A stretch of DNA of 64,000 nt from Streptomyces lincolnensis (GTDB lineage: Bacteria; Actinomycetota; Actinomycetes; Streptomycetales; Streptomycetaceae), in NCBI RefSeq assembly GCF_001685355.1, contig NZ_CP016438.1, positions 7,812,001 through 7,876,000 of the forward strand, given 5' to 3'. Shown piece after piece: positions 1-7,362 of this stretch. A program made the position numbers and the translations under genes. Under the pieces are notes generated by a model, which was not told the DNA's origin, searched no databases, and saw only the letters and a list, made by a program, of their open reading frames with translations. Within the stretch, counting starts at the first letter, position 1, and every line of letters begins with the position of its first letter.

Positions 1-800
1 GCTCGCAGCCGCTCCAGCTGGTCGGGGTGGTCGAGCAGGGCGAGGACGGCGTGGGCGAGGAAAAGGGCGGGCGGGGTGATGCCGGTGTCGATGAGCAGGA
101 AGAACACGCCGACGATCTCGTCGTCGGTCAGGCCGCCGTCCGCGAGGAGCGCCGACACCAGGTCGTCCGTCGGCTCGACACGGCGCCGGGCCACCAGGTC
201 CTTGGTGTACTCCACGATCCCGCCGAGCCCTTCCAGGGCCCGGCCGCCGTCGCCGTACGCGAAGTCCCGGATCCACCCGCACACCCGGTCCCGGTCCGCC
301 GCGTCCACGCCGACGAGCGCGCAGATGACGGCCGTGCTCAGCGGATACGCGAACTCGCCCAGCAGATCGGCCCGTCCGCGCTCGGCGAGCGGCTCGATCA
401 ACTGCTGTGCCGTCCGCTCCACGAAGGGGCGCAGCGCGGCCACCCGGCGGGCGGTGAAGGCGCGGGTGAGCGGGCCGCGCCGACGGGCGTGCTCGTCACC
501 GTCGAACAGGGCCAGATGGCCGGAGAGATACGTGGCGTACTCGGGCGGGAGGCCCTCGATGCCCTGCGCGAGCAACTCGGCCTGCGGGTCGGGCAGTTCG
601 CAGTCGGCGATGGCCGAGCGGTCCCGGACCAGGCGCGGTTCGCCCAGCGCGGCCCGCACGTCGTCGTGCCGGGTGACCAGGCGTACGGGCGTGGCGAGGC
701 CGGGCAGGACGACGTGGCCGAGGCCGGGACGGGAGCGGAGTTCGGCATAGGCGCCGACGGGATGCTCGACGAGTTCGGGAGTGAGGTGCACGGCGGCCAT
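1..800 (-). CDS. Cytochrome P450, C-terminus beyond window edge
   Basis: The minus-strand frame stays open to the window edge and starts at ATG 798-800, with an AAGGA ribosome-binding site about 8 bases upstream. The visible ~266 residues match a bacterial class I P450: the C-helix segment HARRRGPLTRAF (H and R contact heme propionates) and an I-helix segment FLLIDTGITPP, where the D-T pair stands for the usual acid-Thr of oxygen activation. The ExxR and heme-Cys motifs would lie off the left edge. It begins 40 bases after the ABC-2 permease gene on the same strand, so it is probably the third gene of that operon. It may oxidise a small metabolite exported by, or made near, that transporter. 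The substrate cannot be told. It is not next to a conservon as cvnE-type P450s are. Confidence 0.88.
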   Translation of the reverse strand, partial: MAAVHLTPELVEHPVGAYAELRSRPGLGHVVLPGLATPVRLVTRHDDVRAALGEPRLVRDRSAIADCELPDPQAELLAQGIEGLPPEYATYLSGHLALFDGDEHARRRGPLTRAFTARRVAALRPFVERTAQQLIEPLAERGRADLLGEFAYPLSTAVICALVGVDAADRDRVCGWIRDFAYGDGGRALEGLGGIVEYTKDLVARRRVEPTDDLVSALLADGGLTDDEIVGVFFLLIDTGITPPALFLAHAVLALLDHPDQLERLR

Positions 801-840
801 GGCGAGTGTCCTTCTGCGGTAGGGGTGTGCGGAGCCCGTG

Positions 841-1653
841 TCAGCGGGTGTCACGGTCGAACAGGCGCAGCGACCACACGAAGCCGAGGACCGCGATCCC
901 CACGCACCACGCCACGGCCATCCAGGCGTTGTGGCCGATGCCCGGGCCGGTCAGCAGTCCGCGCACGGTCTCGACGACCGTGGTGAACGGCTGGTACTCG
1001 GCGAACCAGCGGATCCAGGACGGCATCGAGTCGACGGGGACGAAGGTGCTGCTGACGAAGGGCAGCAGGAACGAGATCGGCAGGGGAGCGTTGCTGGCGC
1101 CCTCGGGCGTCTTGCTGATCAGCCCCAGGGCGACCGAGAGCCAGGTCAGCGCGAGGACGAAGAGCACGAGCAGTCCGCAGGCCGCCAGCCACTCCACCGG
1201 GCTCGCGTCGGGACGGAAGCCGATGGCGAACGCGACCGCGACCAGCAGGACCAGGGTGATCATCGTCTGGATGACGCTGCCGACCACATGGCCGACCAGG
1301 ATCGACGCCCGGGAGATCGCCATCGTGCGGAATCGGGCCACGATGCCCTCGGTCATGTCCGTGCACACGGCGACCGCCGTCGGCACGGCCCCCACGCCCG
1401 CGGTCATCAGCAGCATGCCGGGGACCAGGTAGGAGAGGTAGGCGGTGCGGTCGCCCTGGCCGGTCCCCGAGCCGAGCGCGGAACCGAAGACGAACACGAA
1501 CAGCAGCAACAGGAAGACGGGGATCAGCGCGACCTGGAGCGTCATCGAGGGGTAGCGGCGGGCGTGCAGCAGGTTGCGCCGCAGCATGGTGAGCGAGTCG
1601 CGCAGGTGCGGGACGGCGGGCGGGGCGGCGGTGGGCGGGACGGCGGTGGTCAA
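841..1653 (-). CDS. ABC-2 type drug-export permease (DrrB-like)
   Basis: This 270-residue protein has about six hydrophobic segments typical of ABC-2 (DrrB-type) permeases, such as MTLQVALIPVFLLLLFVFVF, and a QPFTTVVETVRGLLTG stretch near the C-terminus typical of the family. The frame is open much further upstream, but the hydrophobic protein fits a TTG start at 1651-1653. That TTG overlaps the stop of the ATPase gene (TTGA), implying translational coupling; an internal ATG lies about 20 codons later. Together with the ATPase it should form an exporter for an antibiotic or other lipophilic compound. The P450 gene follows directly. The exported substrate is unknown. Confidence 0.85.
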   Translation of the reverse strand: MTTAVPPTAAPPAVPHLRDSLTMLRRNLLHARRYPSMTLQVALIPVFLLLLFVFVFGSALGSGTGQGDRTAYLSYLVPGMLLMTAGVGAVPTAVAVCTDMTEGIVARFRTMAISRASILVGHVVGSVIQTMITLVLLVAVAFAIGFRPDASPVEWLAACGLLVLFVLALTWLSVALGLISKTPEGASNAPLPISFLLPFVSSTFVPVDSMPSWIRWFAEYQPFTTVVETVRGLLTGPGIGHNAWMAVAWCVGIAVLGFVWSLRLFDRDTR

Positions 1654-2603
1654 CGGCTGCGCACCTTCTCGTGCTCGGGGCGGCCGGTGACCGCGAAGAA
1701 GACGTCGTCGAGGTCGGGGGTGTGGACGGTGAGGGAGTCCACGTCGACCGCATGGCTGTCCAGGACGTCCAGCAGGGCGCGCAGGGTGGGGACACTGCCG
1801 TCGCCCGGGACCTGGAGGGTGAGCGCCTCGTCGTCGCGCAGCCCTACGTCCAGCAGGGCGGCGGCGCGGGCCAGTTCGGCCGGGTCCAGGAACCGCAGCC
1901 GGACATGACCGCCGGGCACCAGCCGCTTGAGTTCGTCCGCGGTGCCCTCGGCGACGATCCGGCCGCCGTTCAGCACCGCGATGCGGTCGGCGAGTTGATC
2001 GGCCTCCTCCAGGTACTGGGTGGTGAGGAAGACCGTGACCCCGTCGGCGACCAGCTCGCGGATGATCTGCCACATGTTGTGGCGGGCGCGCGGGTCGAGA
2101 CCGGTGGTCGGCTCGTCCAGGAAGATCACCTCGGGGGAGCCCACGAGCGTCATCGCGATGTCGAGGCGTCGGCGCATACCGCCCGAGTAGGTGGAGGCGG
2201 GCTTCCGCGCGGCCTCCGTCAGGTCGAAACGCTCCAGGAGCGCGGCGGCGACCCGCCTGCCCTCACGGCGGTCCAGATGGTGCAGGTCCGCCATGAGGAG
2301 CATGTTCTCCTCGCCCGTGATCAGGTTGTCGACGGCGGAGAACTGGCCGGTGACCCCGATCGCGGCGCGTACGGACTGCGGTGCGGCGGCCAGGTCGTGC
2401 CCGGCCACCCGGGCGGTGCCGCCGTCGGCCCGGATGAGAGTGGAGAGGATCTGGACGGTGGTGGTCTTGCCGGCCCCGTTCGGACCGAGCAGCGAGAAGA
2501 TCGTCCCGCGCGGGACGCGGAGGCCGATGCCGTCCAGGACGACCTTCTCGCCGTACGCCTTGCTCAGGCCGGTGGCCTCGATGGCCGGATGCGTCGGGTT
2601 CAT
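1650..2603 (-). CDS. ABC exporter ATPase (DrrA-like)
   Basis: The 317-residue protein is a single nucleotide-binding domain. It has Walker A GPNGAGKTT near residue 40, signature YSGGMRRRL, Walker B VIFLDEPTTGLD, and a C-terminal extension ending LDDVFFAVTGRPEHEK, which is typical of DrrA/daunorubicin-resistance ATPases. It should power the permease encoded by the next gene, with which it overlaps by four bases. It starts at ATG 2601-2603 and is the first gene of a three-gene drrA-drrB-P450 unit. Upstream lies a decayed glycosyltransferase fragment rather than a biosynthetic gene, so context gives no hint of the substrate. Confidence 0.92.
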   Translation of the reverse strand: MNPTHPAIEATGLSKAYGEKVVLDGIGLRVPRGTIFSLLGPNGAGKTTTVQILSTLIRADGGTARVAGHDLAAAPQSVRAAIGVTGQFSAVDNLITGEENMLLMADLHHLDRREGRRVAAALLERFDLTEAARKPASTYSGGMRRRLDIAMTLVGSPEVIFLDEPTTGLDPRARHNMWQIIRELVADGVTVFLTTQYLEEADQLADRIAVLNGGRIVAEGTADELKRLVPGGHVRLRFLDPAELARAAALLDVGLRDDEALTLQVPGDGSVPTLRALLDVLDSHAVDVDSLTVHTPDLDDVFFAVTGRPEHEKVRSR

Positions 2604-2662
2604 GCGGTGGAGCCTGCGGCAGACCGGCTTCCGCGCGGTTTCACCGCGGTATCAGCGCCCCC

Positions 2663-3060
2663 TCAGCCGACATCGGACGCGTCCAGGCGGCACAGGCCGC
2701 TGTAGCCGGAGACGGCGGTGCCGTTCTTCTCGACCCAGGTGGAGATCTCCGTTTCAGGTACGTGATCATCGCGGACGAGACCTGGGTTCCGCCGCCCGTA
2801 CCTCCGCTGGTCTGCCCGCCGGACCCGGAGGAGGAGCCGCTGCCGGACGGGGGCTGCCCCGTGGCCTGCCCGCCGGAGCCGGTCTGCCCCGTCCCGCCCG
2901 GCGCGCCGCTCGGGCGCTGACCGCCGCCCATACCGCCGCCGGTGTTCGGCCCGGCCGTCGGATTCGTGCCGTTGGGCGTGGAGCCCGCCGCCGCGACCGA
3001 GTAGGCGGCCGGCCCGGCCGGCGGCAGTGACGATGGGTGCTGTGCCTGGGGGATCCCTGA
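2663..3060 (-). pseudogene. Decayed C-terminal part of a GT39-type (YycA-like) glycosyltransferase
   Basis: Two minus-strand frames together read like the loop and tail of the large Streptomyces membrane glycosyltransferases (GT39, ArnT/YycA-like). The upstream frame gives PAAYSVAAAGSTPNGTNP followed by GPNTGGGMGGG and a Gly/Ser/Gln-rich linker down to SSAMITYLK. Another frame then gives EISTWVEKNGTAVSGYSG and stops at 2663. The family normally has a globular segment of about 100 residues between these parts, which is missing. Membrane segments, an intact start and a continuous frame are absent. I read it as a fragment left by internal deletion plus frameshift. The left limit is firm (stop codon); the right limit is approximate. 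Confidence 0.65.
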
Positions 3061-3269
3061 GCCGCGCCTGCGGGACGCTGAGAATCAGCGGACTCACAGG
3101 CTGTCCACAGCACGTCCGGGGGATCGGCGCAGGGGTGCCGACCCGGTGAACGGGGCCTCGGCCGTCAAAACGCCCGCAACATGAGCCGTCTAGACTCTTC
3201 GCGCAGCGGCCCGGACAGATGTGGTCCAGAATGGTCGGATATGGCCAATCCCGAAGGGTATTCGGCGTT
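3061..3269. promoter_or_regulatory. Leader of the OpuC-like operon; no gene seen
   Basis: About 210 bases between the glycosyltransferase remnant and the ABC ATPase start. A TAGACT hexamer at 3191-3196 could be a -10 element, but I see no convincing -35 at normal spacing. An AAGGG ribosome-binding site lies at 3254-3258. No riboswitch fold was recognised. Confidence 0.3.
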
Positions 3270-4442
3270 TTGATACGGATAGATGCAGTCACCAAGCGGT
3301 ACCCGGACGGCACGGTGGCGGTCGACCGGCTTTCGTTGGAGATACCCGACCGCTCGATCACCGTCCTCGTCGGCCCCTCGGGCTGCGGAAAGACGACGAC
3401 ACTGCGGATGATCAACCGGATGGTCGAGCCGAGCGAGGGCACCATCCTGCTCGACGGCAAGGACATCCAGCAGCAGCCCGTGAACACGCTGCGCCGGTCC
3501 ATGGGGTACGTCATCCAGAACGCCGGGCTCTTCCAGCACCGCACGATCGTCGACAACATCGCGACCGTGCCCCGCATGCTCGGCTGGGGCAAGGACAAGG
3601 CCCGGGCCCGGGCCCGGGAGCTCATGGAGCGGGTGGGCCTCGACGCCGCGCTCGCCAAGCGGTACCCCTATCAGCTCTCCGGCGGCCAGCAGCAGCGCGT
3701 CGGAGTCGCGCGGGCGCTCGCCGCCGACCCGCCGGTGCTGCTCATGGACGAGCCGTTCTCGGCCGTCGACCCCGTCGTCCGCAAGGGACTTCAGGACGAA
3801 CTCCTGCGGATCCAGGACGAGTTGGGCAAGACCATCGTCTTCGTCACCCATGACATCGACGAGGCCGTCAAGCTGGGCACGATGGTCGCCGTGATGCGCA
3901 CCGGCGGACACCTCGCCCAGTTCGCCCCGCCCGCCGAACTGCTGTCCCACCCCGCGGACGAGTTCGTCGAGGACTTCCTCGGCGCGGACCGCGGCATCCG
4001 GCGCCTGTCCTTCTTCTCCTCGGCGGGACTGGACCTGCTCACCGCGCCGATCGTCGCCGTCGACGCCACCGCCGAGCAGATCACCGCCCGCGACACGGGC
4101 GACGCCCCCTACCTCCTCGTCACCGACCAGGGCGGCAGGCCGCTCGGCTGGGGCGAGCCGCGGGAGCTGGCCGCCGACGGCGTCCGGCCCGCGGACCTCC
4201 TGCCGTACGGCCGCCCGTTCGTGGCCGGGACCGACTCGCTGCGGGCCGCGCTCGACTGCGCCGTCCTCTCGCCGACCGGCTGGGCCGTCGCCGTGGACAC
4301 CGAGGGGCGGGCGACCGGAGTCGTCTCCCAGCAGGCCATCGGGGAGGCGATCCGCGGCGCCCACGCCGAGGGGCGCGAGAACGCCAGGACCGTCCCGGCC
4401 GGGGGCGGCACGGACCCCGAGGTCACCAAGGTCACCGGATGA
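3270..4442 (+). CDS. Compatible-solute ABC transporter ATPase with CBS domains (OpuCA/ProV-like)
   Basis: The protein couples ATP hydrolysis to import of glycine betaine, choline or a similar osmolyte. The first ~230 residues are an ABC domain: Walker A GPSGCGKTT, signature LSGGQQQRVG, Walker B VLLMDEPFSAVD and H-loop VTHDID. The segment from about residue 260 to 370 resembles a tandem CBS pair, the osmosensing module of OpuA/OpuC ATPases. I chose the TTG at 3270 because it gives an N-terminus LIRIDAVTKRYPDG like family members and has AAGGG 11 bases upstream; an ATG at 3219 in the same frame would add 17 unusual residues. It overlaps the first permease by ATGA. A betaine-type binding protein lies 5 kb away at 10264. 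Confidence 0.9.
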   Translation: MIRIDAVTKRYPDGTVAVDRLSLEIPDRSITVLVGPSGCGKTTTLRMINRMVEPSEGTILLDGKDIQQQPVNTLRRSMGYVIQNAGLFQHRTIVDNIATVPRMLGWGKDKARARARELMERVGLDAALAKRYPYQLSGGQQQRVGVARALAADPPVLLMDEPFSAVDPVVRKGLQDELLRIQDELGKTIVFVTHDIDEAVKLGTMVAVMRTGGHLAQFAPPAELLSHPADEFVEDFLGADRGIRRLSFFSSAGLDLLTAPIVAVDATAEQITARDTGDAPYLLVTDQGGRPLGWGEPRELAADGVRPADLLPYGRPFVAGTDSLRAALDCAVLSPTGWAVAVDTEGRATGVVSQQAIGEAIRGAHAEGRENARTVPAGGGTDPEVTKVTG

Positions 4443-5146
4443 ACGGCTTCTTCGACATCCCCAGCGACCTCCAGCACAGCTGGATCGGCCTCGTCGGACT
4501 GCACCTGAGGGAAGCCCTGCTGCCGGTCCTCGCCGGACTGGTCCTCGCGCTGCCGCTCGCCCAGCTCTGCGTGCGGTTCCGCTGGCTGTACCCGCCGGTG
4601 CTGTGGGTGACGACCGTGCTGTACGCGATCCCCTCGCTGGCCTTCTTCGTCGTCCTCATCGACTACACCGGCCAGAGCGAACTCACCGTGATGATCCCGC
4701 TGGGCGTCTACAGCCTGGTGGTGCTGGTCCCGGCGATCGTCGACGGGGTGCGGTCCGTGCCGCAGGAGACGCTGGCTGCGGCCGAGGCCATGGGCTTCGG
4801 ACCCGTCCGCCGGTACGTCCAGGTGCAGTTGCCGATCGCCGTGCCCGCCATCATCGCCGGCCTGCGCATCGCCGTCGTCTCCAGCATCAGCCTCGTCAGC
4901 GTCGGCGCCCTGATCGGCAACCAGGGCGCGCTGGGCAACCTGCTCACCGACGCGCTCTTCTACCACCGGACCGAACTCGCCGTGAACTCGGTCCTCACCA
5001 CGGCCGTCCTCGCGATCCTCATCGACGGACTGCTGGTGGGTCTGCGGATCCTGCTCACGCCCTGGATGCCGAGCGGGGCCCGCCCGAAACCGAAGGCCGA
5101 CCGTCCCGACCCGGCCGCCGTCGCCCTGGAGGACGTGTCCCGGTGA
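4439..5146 (+). CDS. Osmolyte ABC transporter permease (OpuCB-like)
   Basis: This 235-residue inner-membrane permease has the binding-protein-dependent transport fold. The EAA loop reads AAAEAMGFGPVRRYVQVQLP, which contacts the ATPase. The start ATG overlaps the ATPase stop (ATGA), and its own stop overlaps the next permease start (GTGA), so the three genes are translationally coupled. OpuC-type systems use two different permeases as here. No fused binding domain is present, so a separate lipoprotein is needed; the gene at 10264-11220 fits. Confidence 0.9.
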   Translation: MNGFFDIPSDLQHSWIGLVGLHLREALLPVLAGLVLALPLAQLCVRFRWLYPPVLWVTTVLYAIPSLAFFVVLIDYTGQSELTVMIPLGVYSLVVLVPAIVDGVRSVPQETLAAAEAMGFGPVRRYVQVQLPIAVPAIIAGLRIAVVSSISLVSVGALIGNQGALGNLLTDALFYHRTELAVNSVLTTAVLAILIDGLLVGLRILLTPWMPSGARPKPKADRPDPAAVALEDVSR

Positions 5147-5811
5147 ACGTGCTCAACTTCATCAACGCCTTCTTCAGCGACAGCGCCCACTGGAAGGGCT
5201 ACGACGGCATCCCCACCCGGCTGTGGGAGCACATCTGGTACTCCCTCCTGGCCCTCGCGATCGCGGCCGGGATCGGCCTCCCCATCGGCCTGGTGACCGG
5301 ACACACCGGCCGCGGCGGCAACGCGCTCGCGATGATCGCCACCGCCGCCCGGGCCCTGCCCAGCTTCGGCCTGCTCGTACTGATGTTCATCGGCCTCGGC
5401 CTCGGTCTGCTGCCGGTGATGATCCCGCTGGTGATCCTCGCCGTCCCGCCGATCCTCGTCACCACCTACGAGGCGGTCCGCTCGGTCGACCCCTCCCCGG
5501 TGGACGCGGCCCGCGGCATGGGCATGCACGAGTCCCGCGTCCTGCTCCAGGTGGAACTCCCGGTCGCCCTCCCGCTGATCCTCAGCGGCCTGCGCTCGGC
5601 GGCCATCCAGATCGTCTCGACGGCCACCATCGCCGCGTACGTCTCCCTCGGCGGCCTCGGCCGCTACATCGTCGACGGCCTCTACCAGCGCAACTACGAG
5701 AAGGTCGTCGGCGGCGCCACCCTCGTCGCCGTCATGGCCCTCGCCACCCTCGGCCTGTTCTGGATCGCGAACCGGGTCGCGGTCTCACCGGGGGTGCGCA
5801 GGAGCAACTAG
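5143..5811 (+). CDS. Osmolyte ABC transporter permease (OpuCD-like)
   Basis: The 222-residue second permease of the OpuC-like importer shows five to six hydrophobic spans and the EAA loop DAARGMGMHESRVLLQVELP. The GTG at 5143-5145 overlaps the previous stop (GTGA); an open frame extends upstream but only as a shadow of the previous gene. The operon ends here. The facing gene is cvnD of conservon 1, only 15 bases beyond the stop on the other strand, so the two units converge with almost no spacer. In typical opuC operons the binding-protein gene would come next; here it is displaced past the conservon. Confidence 0.9.
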   Translation: MNVLNFINAFFSDSAHWKGYDGIPTRLWEHIWYSLLALAIAAGIGLPIGLVTGHTGRGGNALAMIATAARALPSFGLLVLMFIGLGLGLLPVMIPLVILAVPPILVTTYEAVRSVDPSPVDAARGMGMHESRVLLQVELPVALPLILSGLRSAAIQIVSTATIAAYVSLGGLGRYIVDGLYQRNYEKVVGGATLVAVMALATLGLFWIANRVAVSPGVRRSN

Positions 5812-5826
5812 GGACCTGGGGTCGCT

Positions 5827-6429
5827 TCACGCCTGCGTGCGCGCCAGGGCCTGTTCCAGGACGACGAGCAGGGCGTCGCGGACCGAGCCGCGCTCGCGGG
5901 CGTCGAACACCAGCAGGGGGACCCGGTCGTTGACGTCGAGGGCCCAGCGGACCTCGTCCAGGGAGTGCTCCACCTTGCCGTCGAAGGCGTTGACGGCGAC
6001 GGCGAACGGGATCCGGCGGTGCTCGAAGTAGTCGACGGCCGCGTAGCAGTCGTCGAGGCGGCGGGTGTCCACGATGACGAGTCCGCCGACCGCCCCCTCC
6101 ACGATGTCGTCCCACATGAACCCGAACCGCTCCTGGCCGGGCGTGCCGAACAGGTACAGCTTCAGGGTCGGGTCGATGGTGATGCAGCCGAAGTCCATCG
6201 CGACGGTGGTCGTGGTCTTGCGCGGGGTGTGGCTGAGGTCGTCCACACCCGCCGCGACCTCCGTGATGGCCGCCTCGGTGGTCAGCGGCTCGATCTCGGA
6301 GATCGAGCCGACGGCGGTGGTCTTGCCCACCCCGAAGCCGCCCGCGACCACCATCTTGACCGGCAGCGGCGGTCGTACGGCGGCGGCCTGCGGGCCCCCG
6401 GGCCGGGTGGCCGGTTCAGTCGGTGTCAC
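5827..6429 (-). CDS. cvnD: Conservon 1 Ras-like GTP-binding protein (CvnD type)
   Basis: A 200-residue small GTPase of the bacterial conservon (MglA-like) family. G1 is GGFGVGKTT near residue 28, G3 is FGTPGQERF, and VNAFDG occupies the G4 position in place of the canonical NKxD. It is expected to switch with GTP/GDP and to associate with CvnA-C at the membrane. It starts at GTG 6427-6429 inside the cvnC gene (14-base overlap), the same overlap length as in conservon 2. It is the last gene of the cvnA-B-C-D operon and converges on the OpuC-like permease gene. Confidence 0.93.
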   Translation of the reverse strand: MTPTEPATRPGGPQAAAVRPPLPVKMVVAGGFGVGKTTAVGSISEIEPLTTEAAITEVAAGVDDLSHTPRKTTTTVAMDFGCITIDPTLKLYLFGTPGQERFGFMWDDIVEGAVGGLVIVDTRRLDDCYAAVDYFEHRRIPFAVAVNAFDGKVEHSLDEVRWALDVNDRVPLLVFDARERGSVRDALLVVLEQALARTQA

Positions 6430-6847
6430 GGAGTACCCCTCGGGAGTCGGGGATCGCGCGCAGACCCTCGATGAGTCTGCGCAGAACGGATGCGTCGTGG
6501 GTCGCGCCGGTGTCGGGCACGTGCACCGTCAACTGCCCCGCCGCGCGCAGGTCCTCGGCGAGGATCCGCACCACGTTCAGGTGCAGCCGCAGCCGGGCCG
6601 CGATCTCCGCGATGGACTGCGGCCGACGGCAGGCGGCGACGATGTCGTGCTGTTCGAACGCGAGACCGTCGAGCTCGGCGAGACCCTCGGCGGTGGCCAC
6701 CACCTGGGTCTCGACGGGCATCGTCCGGTCGCTGGCGCTGGGTGCCACCCGGCCGGCGGTGACCAGGAACGGCCGTACGGCCGGTGCGGGGCCGACCGGG
6801 TCGGGGCCCGGGTCGCCCGCACCGGGGGGAGTGCGGCCGTCCGCCAT
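6416..6847 (-). CDS. cvnC: Conservon 1 DUF742 protein (CvnC type)
   Basis: The 143-residue protein is the DUF742 component of a conservon. The C-terminal ~110 residues look like a winged-helix fold (IAEIAARLRLHLNVVRILAEDL), while the first ~30 are Pro/Gly-rich and probably disordered. CvnC proteins bind the other components; no enzymatic motif is visible. It starts at ATG 6845-6847, 35 bases after cvnB, and overlaps cvnD by 14 bases. Confidence 0.92.
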   Translation of the reverse strand: MADGRTPPGAGDPGPDPVGPAPAVRPFLVTAGRVAPSASDRTMPVETQVVATAEGLAELDGLAFEQHDIVAACRRPQSIAEIAARLRLHLNVVRILAEDLRAAGQLTVHVPDTGATHDASVLRRLIEGLRAIPDSRGVLRDTD

Positions 6848-6882
6848 CGCTTGTTCGTCCTCCTCGGCCGGGCGGTGCCCGC

Positions 6883-7362
6883 TCAGCGCTTCTTCGGGGC
6901 GCCGACGTTGTTCTTCAGCTCCAGCACCAGCTGGGGGCTGAGCGCGCTGCCCGCGCGGTTGGCGAACAGCGTCATCTCGTAGGCGATGTTGCCGAGCTTG
7001 GCCTCCTTGTCGGTGACCACGCCGAGTACGGCGCCGCTGCCGATCGCGGAGACCAGGACGTGGCCGCCCTCCAGGTCGATGATGACCTTGTTGAGGCCGC
7101 CGAGCCCGTAGTTGCCGGAGGCTCCGGCCGCCAGGCTGGTGATGCCCGAGACGATCGCGGCGAGGCGCTCGGAGTCGGCGGGCTCACGCAGCTCGGACAC
7201 GGCGATGAGGAGGCCGTCGGAGGAGACGGCGATGGCGTCCACGACACCCGCCGTCTCGGTCGCGAAGCGATTCAACAGCCATGTGAAGTCGGCCGCGGCG
7301 GCCTGCAGTTCGGCCGGCGTGGTGCCTCCCGTCGGAGTGTCACCTGTCGTCGACGTGCTCAC
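6883..7362 (-). CDS. cvnB: Conservon 1 roadblock/LC7 protein (CvnB type)
   Basis: A 159-residue roadblock/LC7-domain protein, the MglB-like partner of the CvnD GTPase and thus a candidate GTPase-activating or scaffold protein. The core FTWLLNRFATETAGVVDAIA, then VSSDGLLIAVS and LAAIVSGITSLAAG, is diagnostic. The N-terminal ~20 residues are Ser/Thr-rich. The start is GTG 7360-7362 overlapping the cvnA stop (GTGA). Confidence 0.93.
   Translation of the reverse strand: MSTSTTGDTPTGGTTPAELQAAAADFTWLLNRFATETAGVVDAIAVSSDGLLIAVSELREPADSERLAAIVSGITSLAAGASGNYGLGGLNKVIIDLEGGHVLVSAIGSGAVLGVVTDKEAKLGNIAYEMTLFANRAGSALSPQLVLELKNNVGAPKKR

Noticed and set aside
1653..2073. Upstream extension of the ABC-2 permease frame to 2073
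   Set aside because: It is antisense-free but overlaps the ATPase gene in another frame and reads as Arg/Pro-rich noise; the TTG at 1653 gives a normal-length permease.
3061..3269. Riboswitch (for example ydaO type) upstream of the OpuC-like operon
   Set aside because: I could not find the conserved core sequences or a convincing fold.
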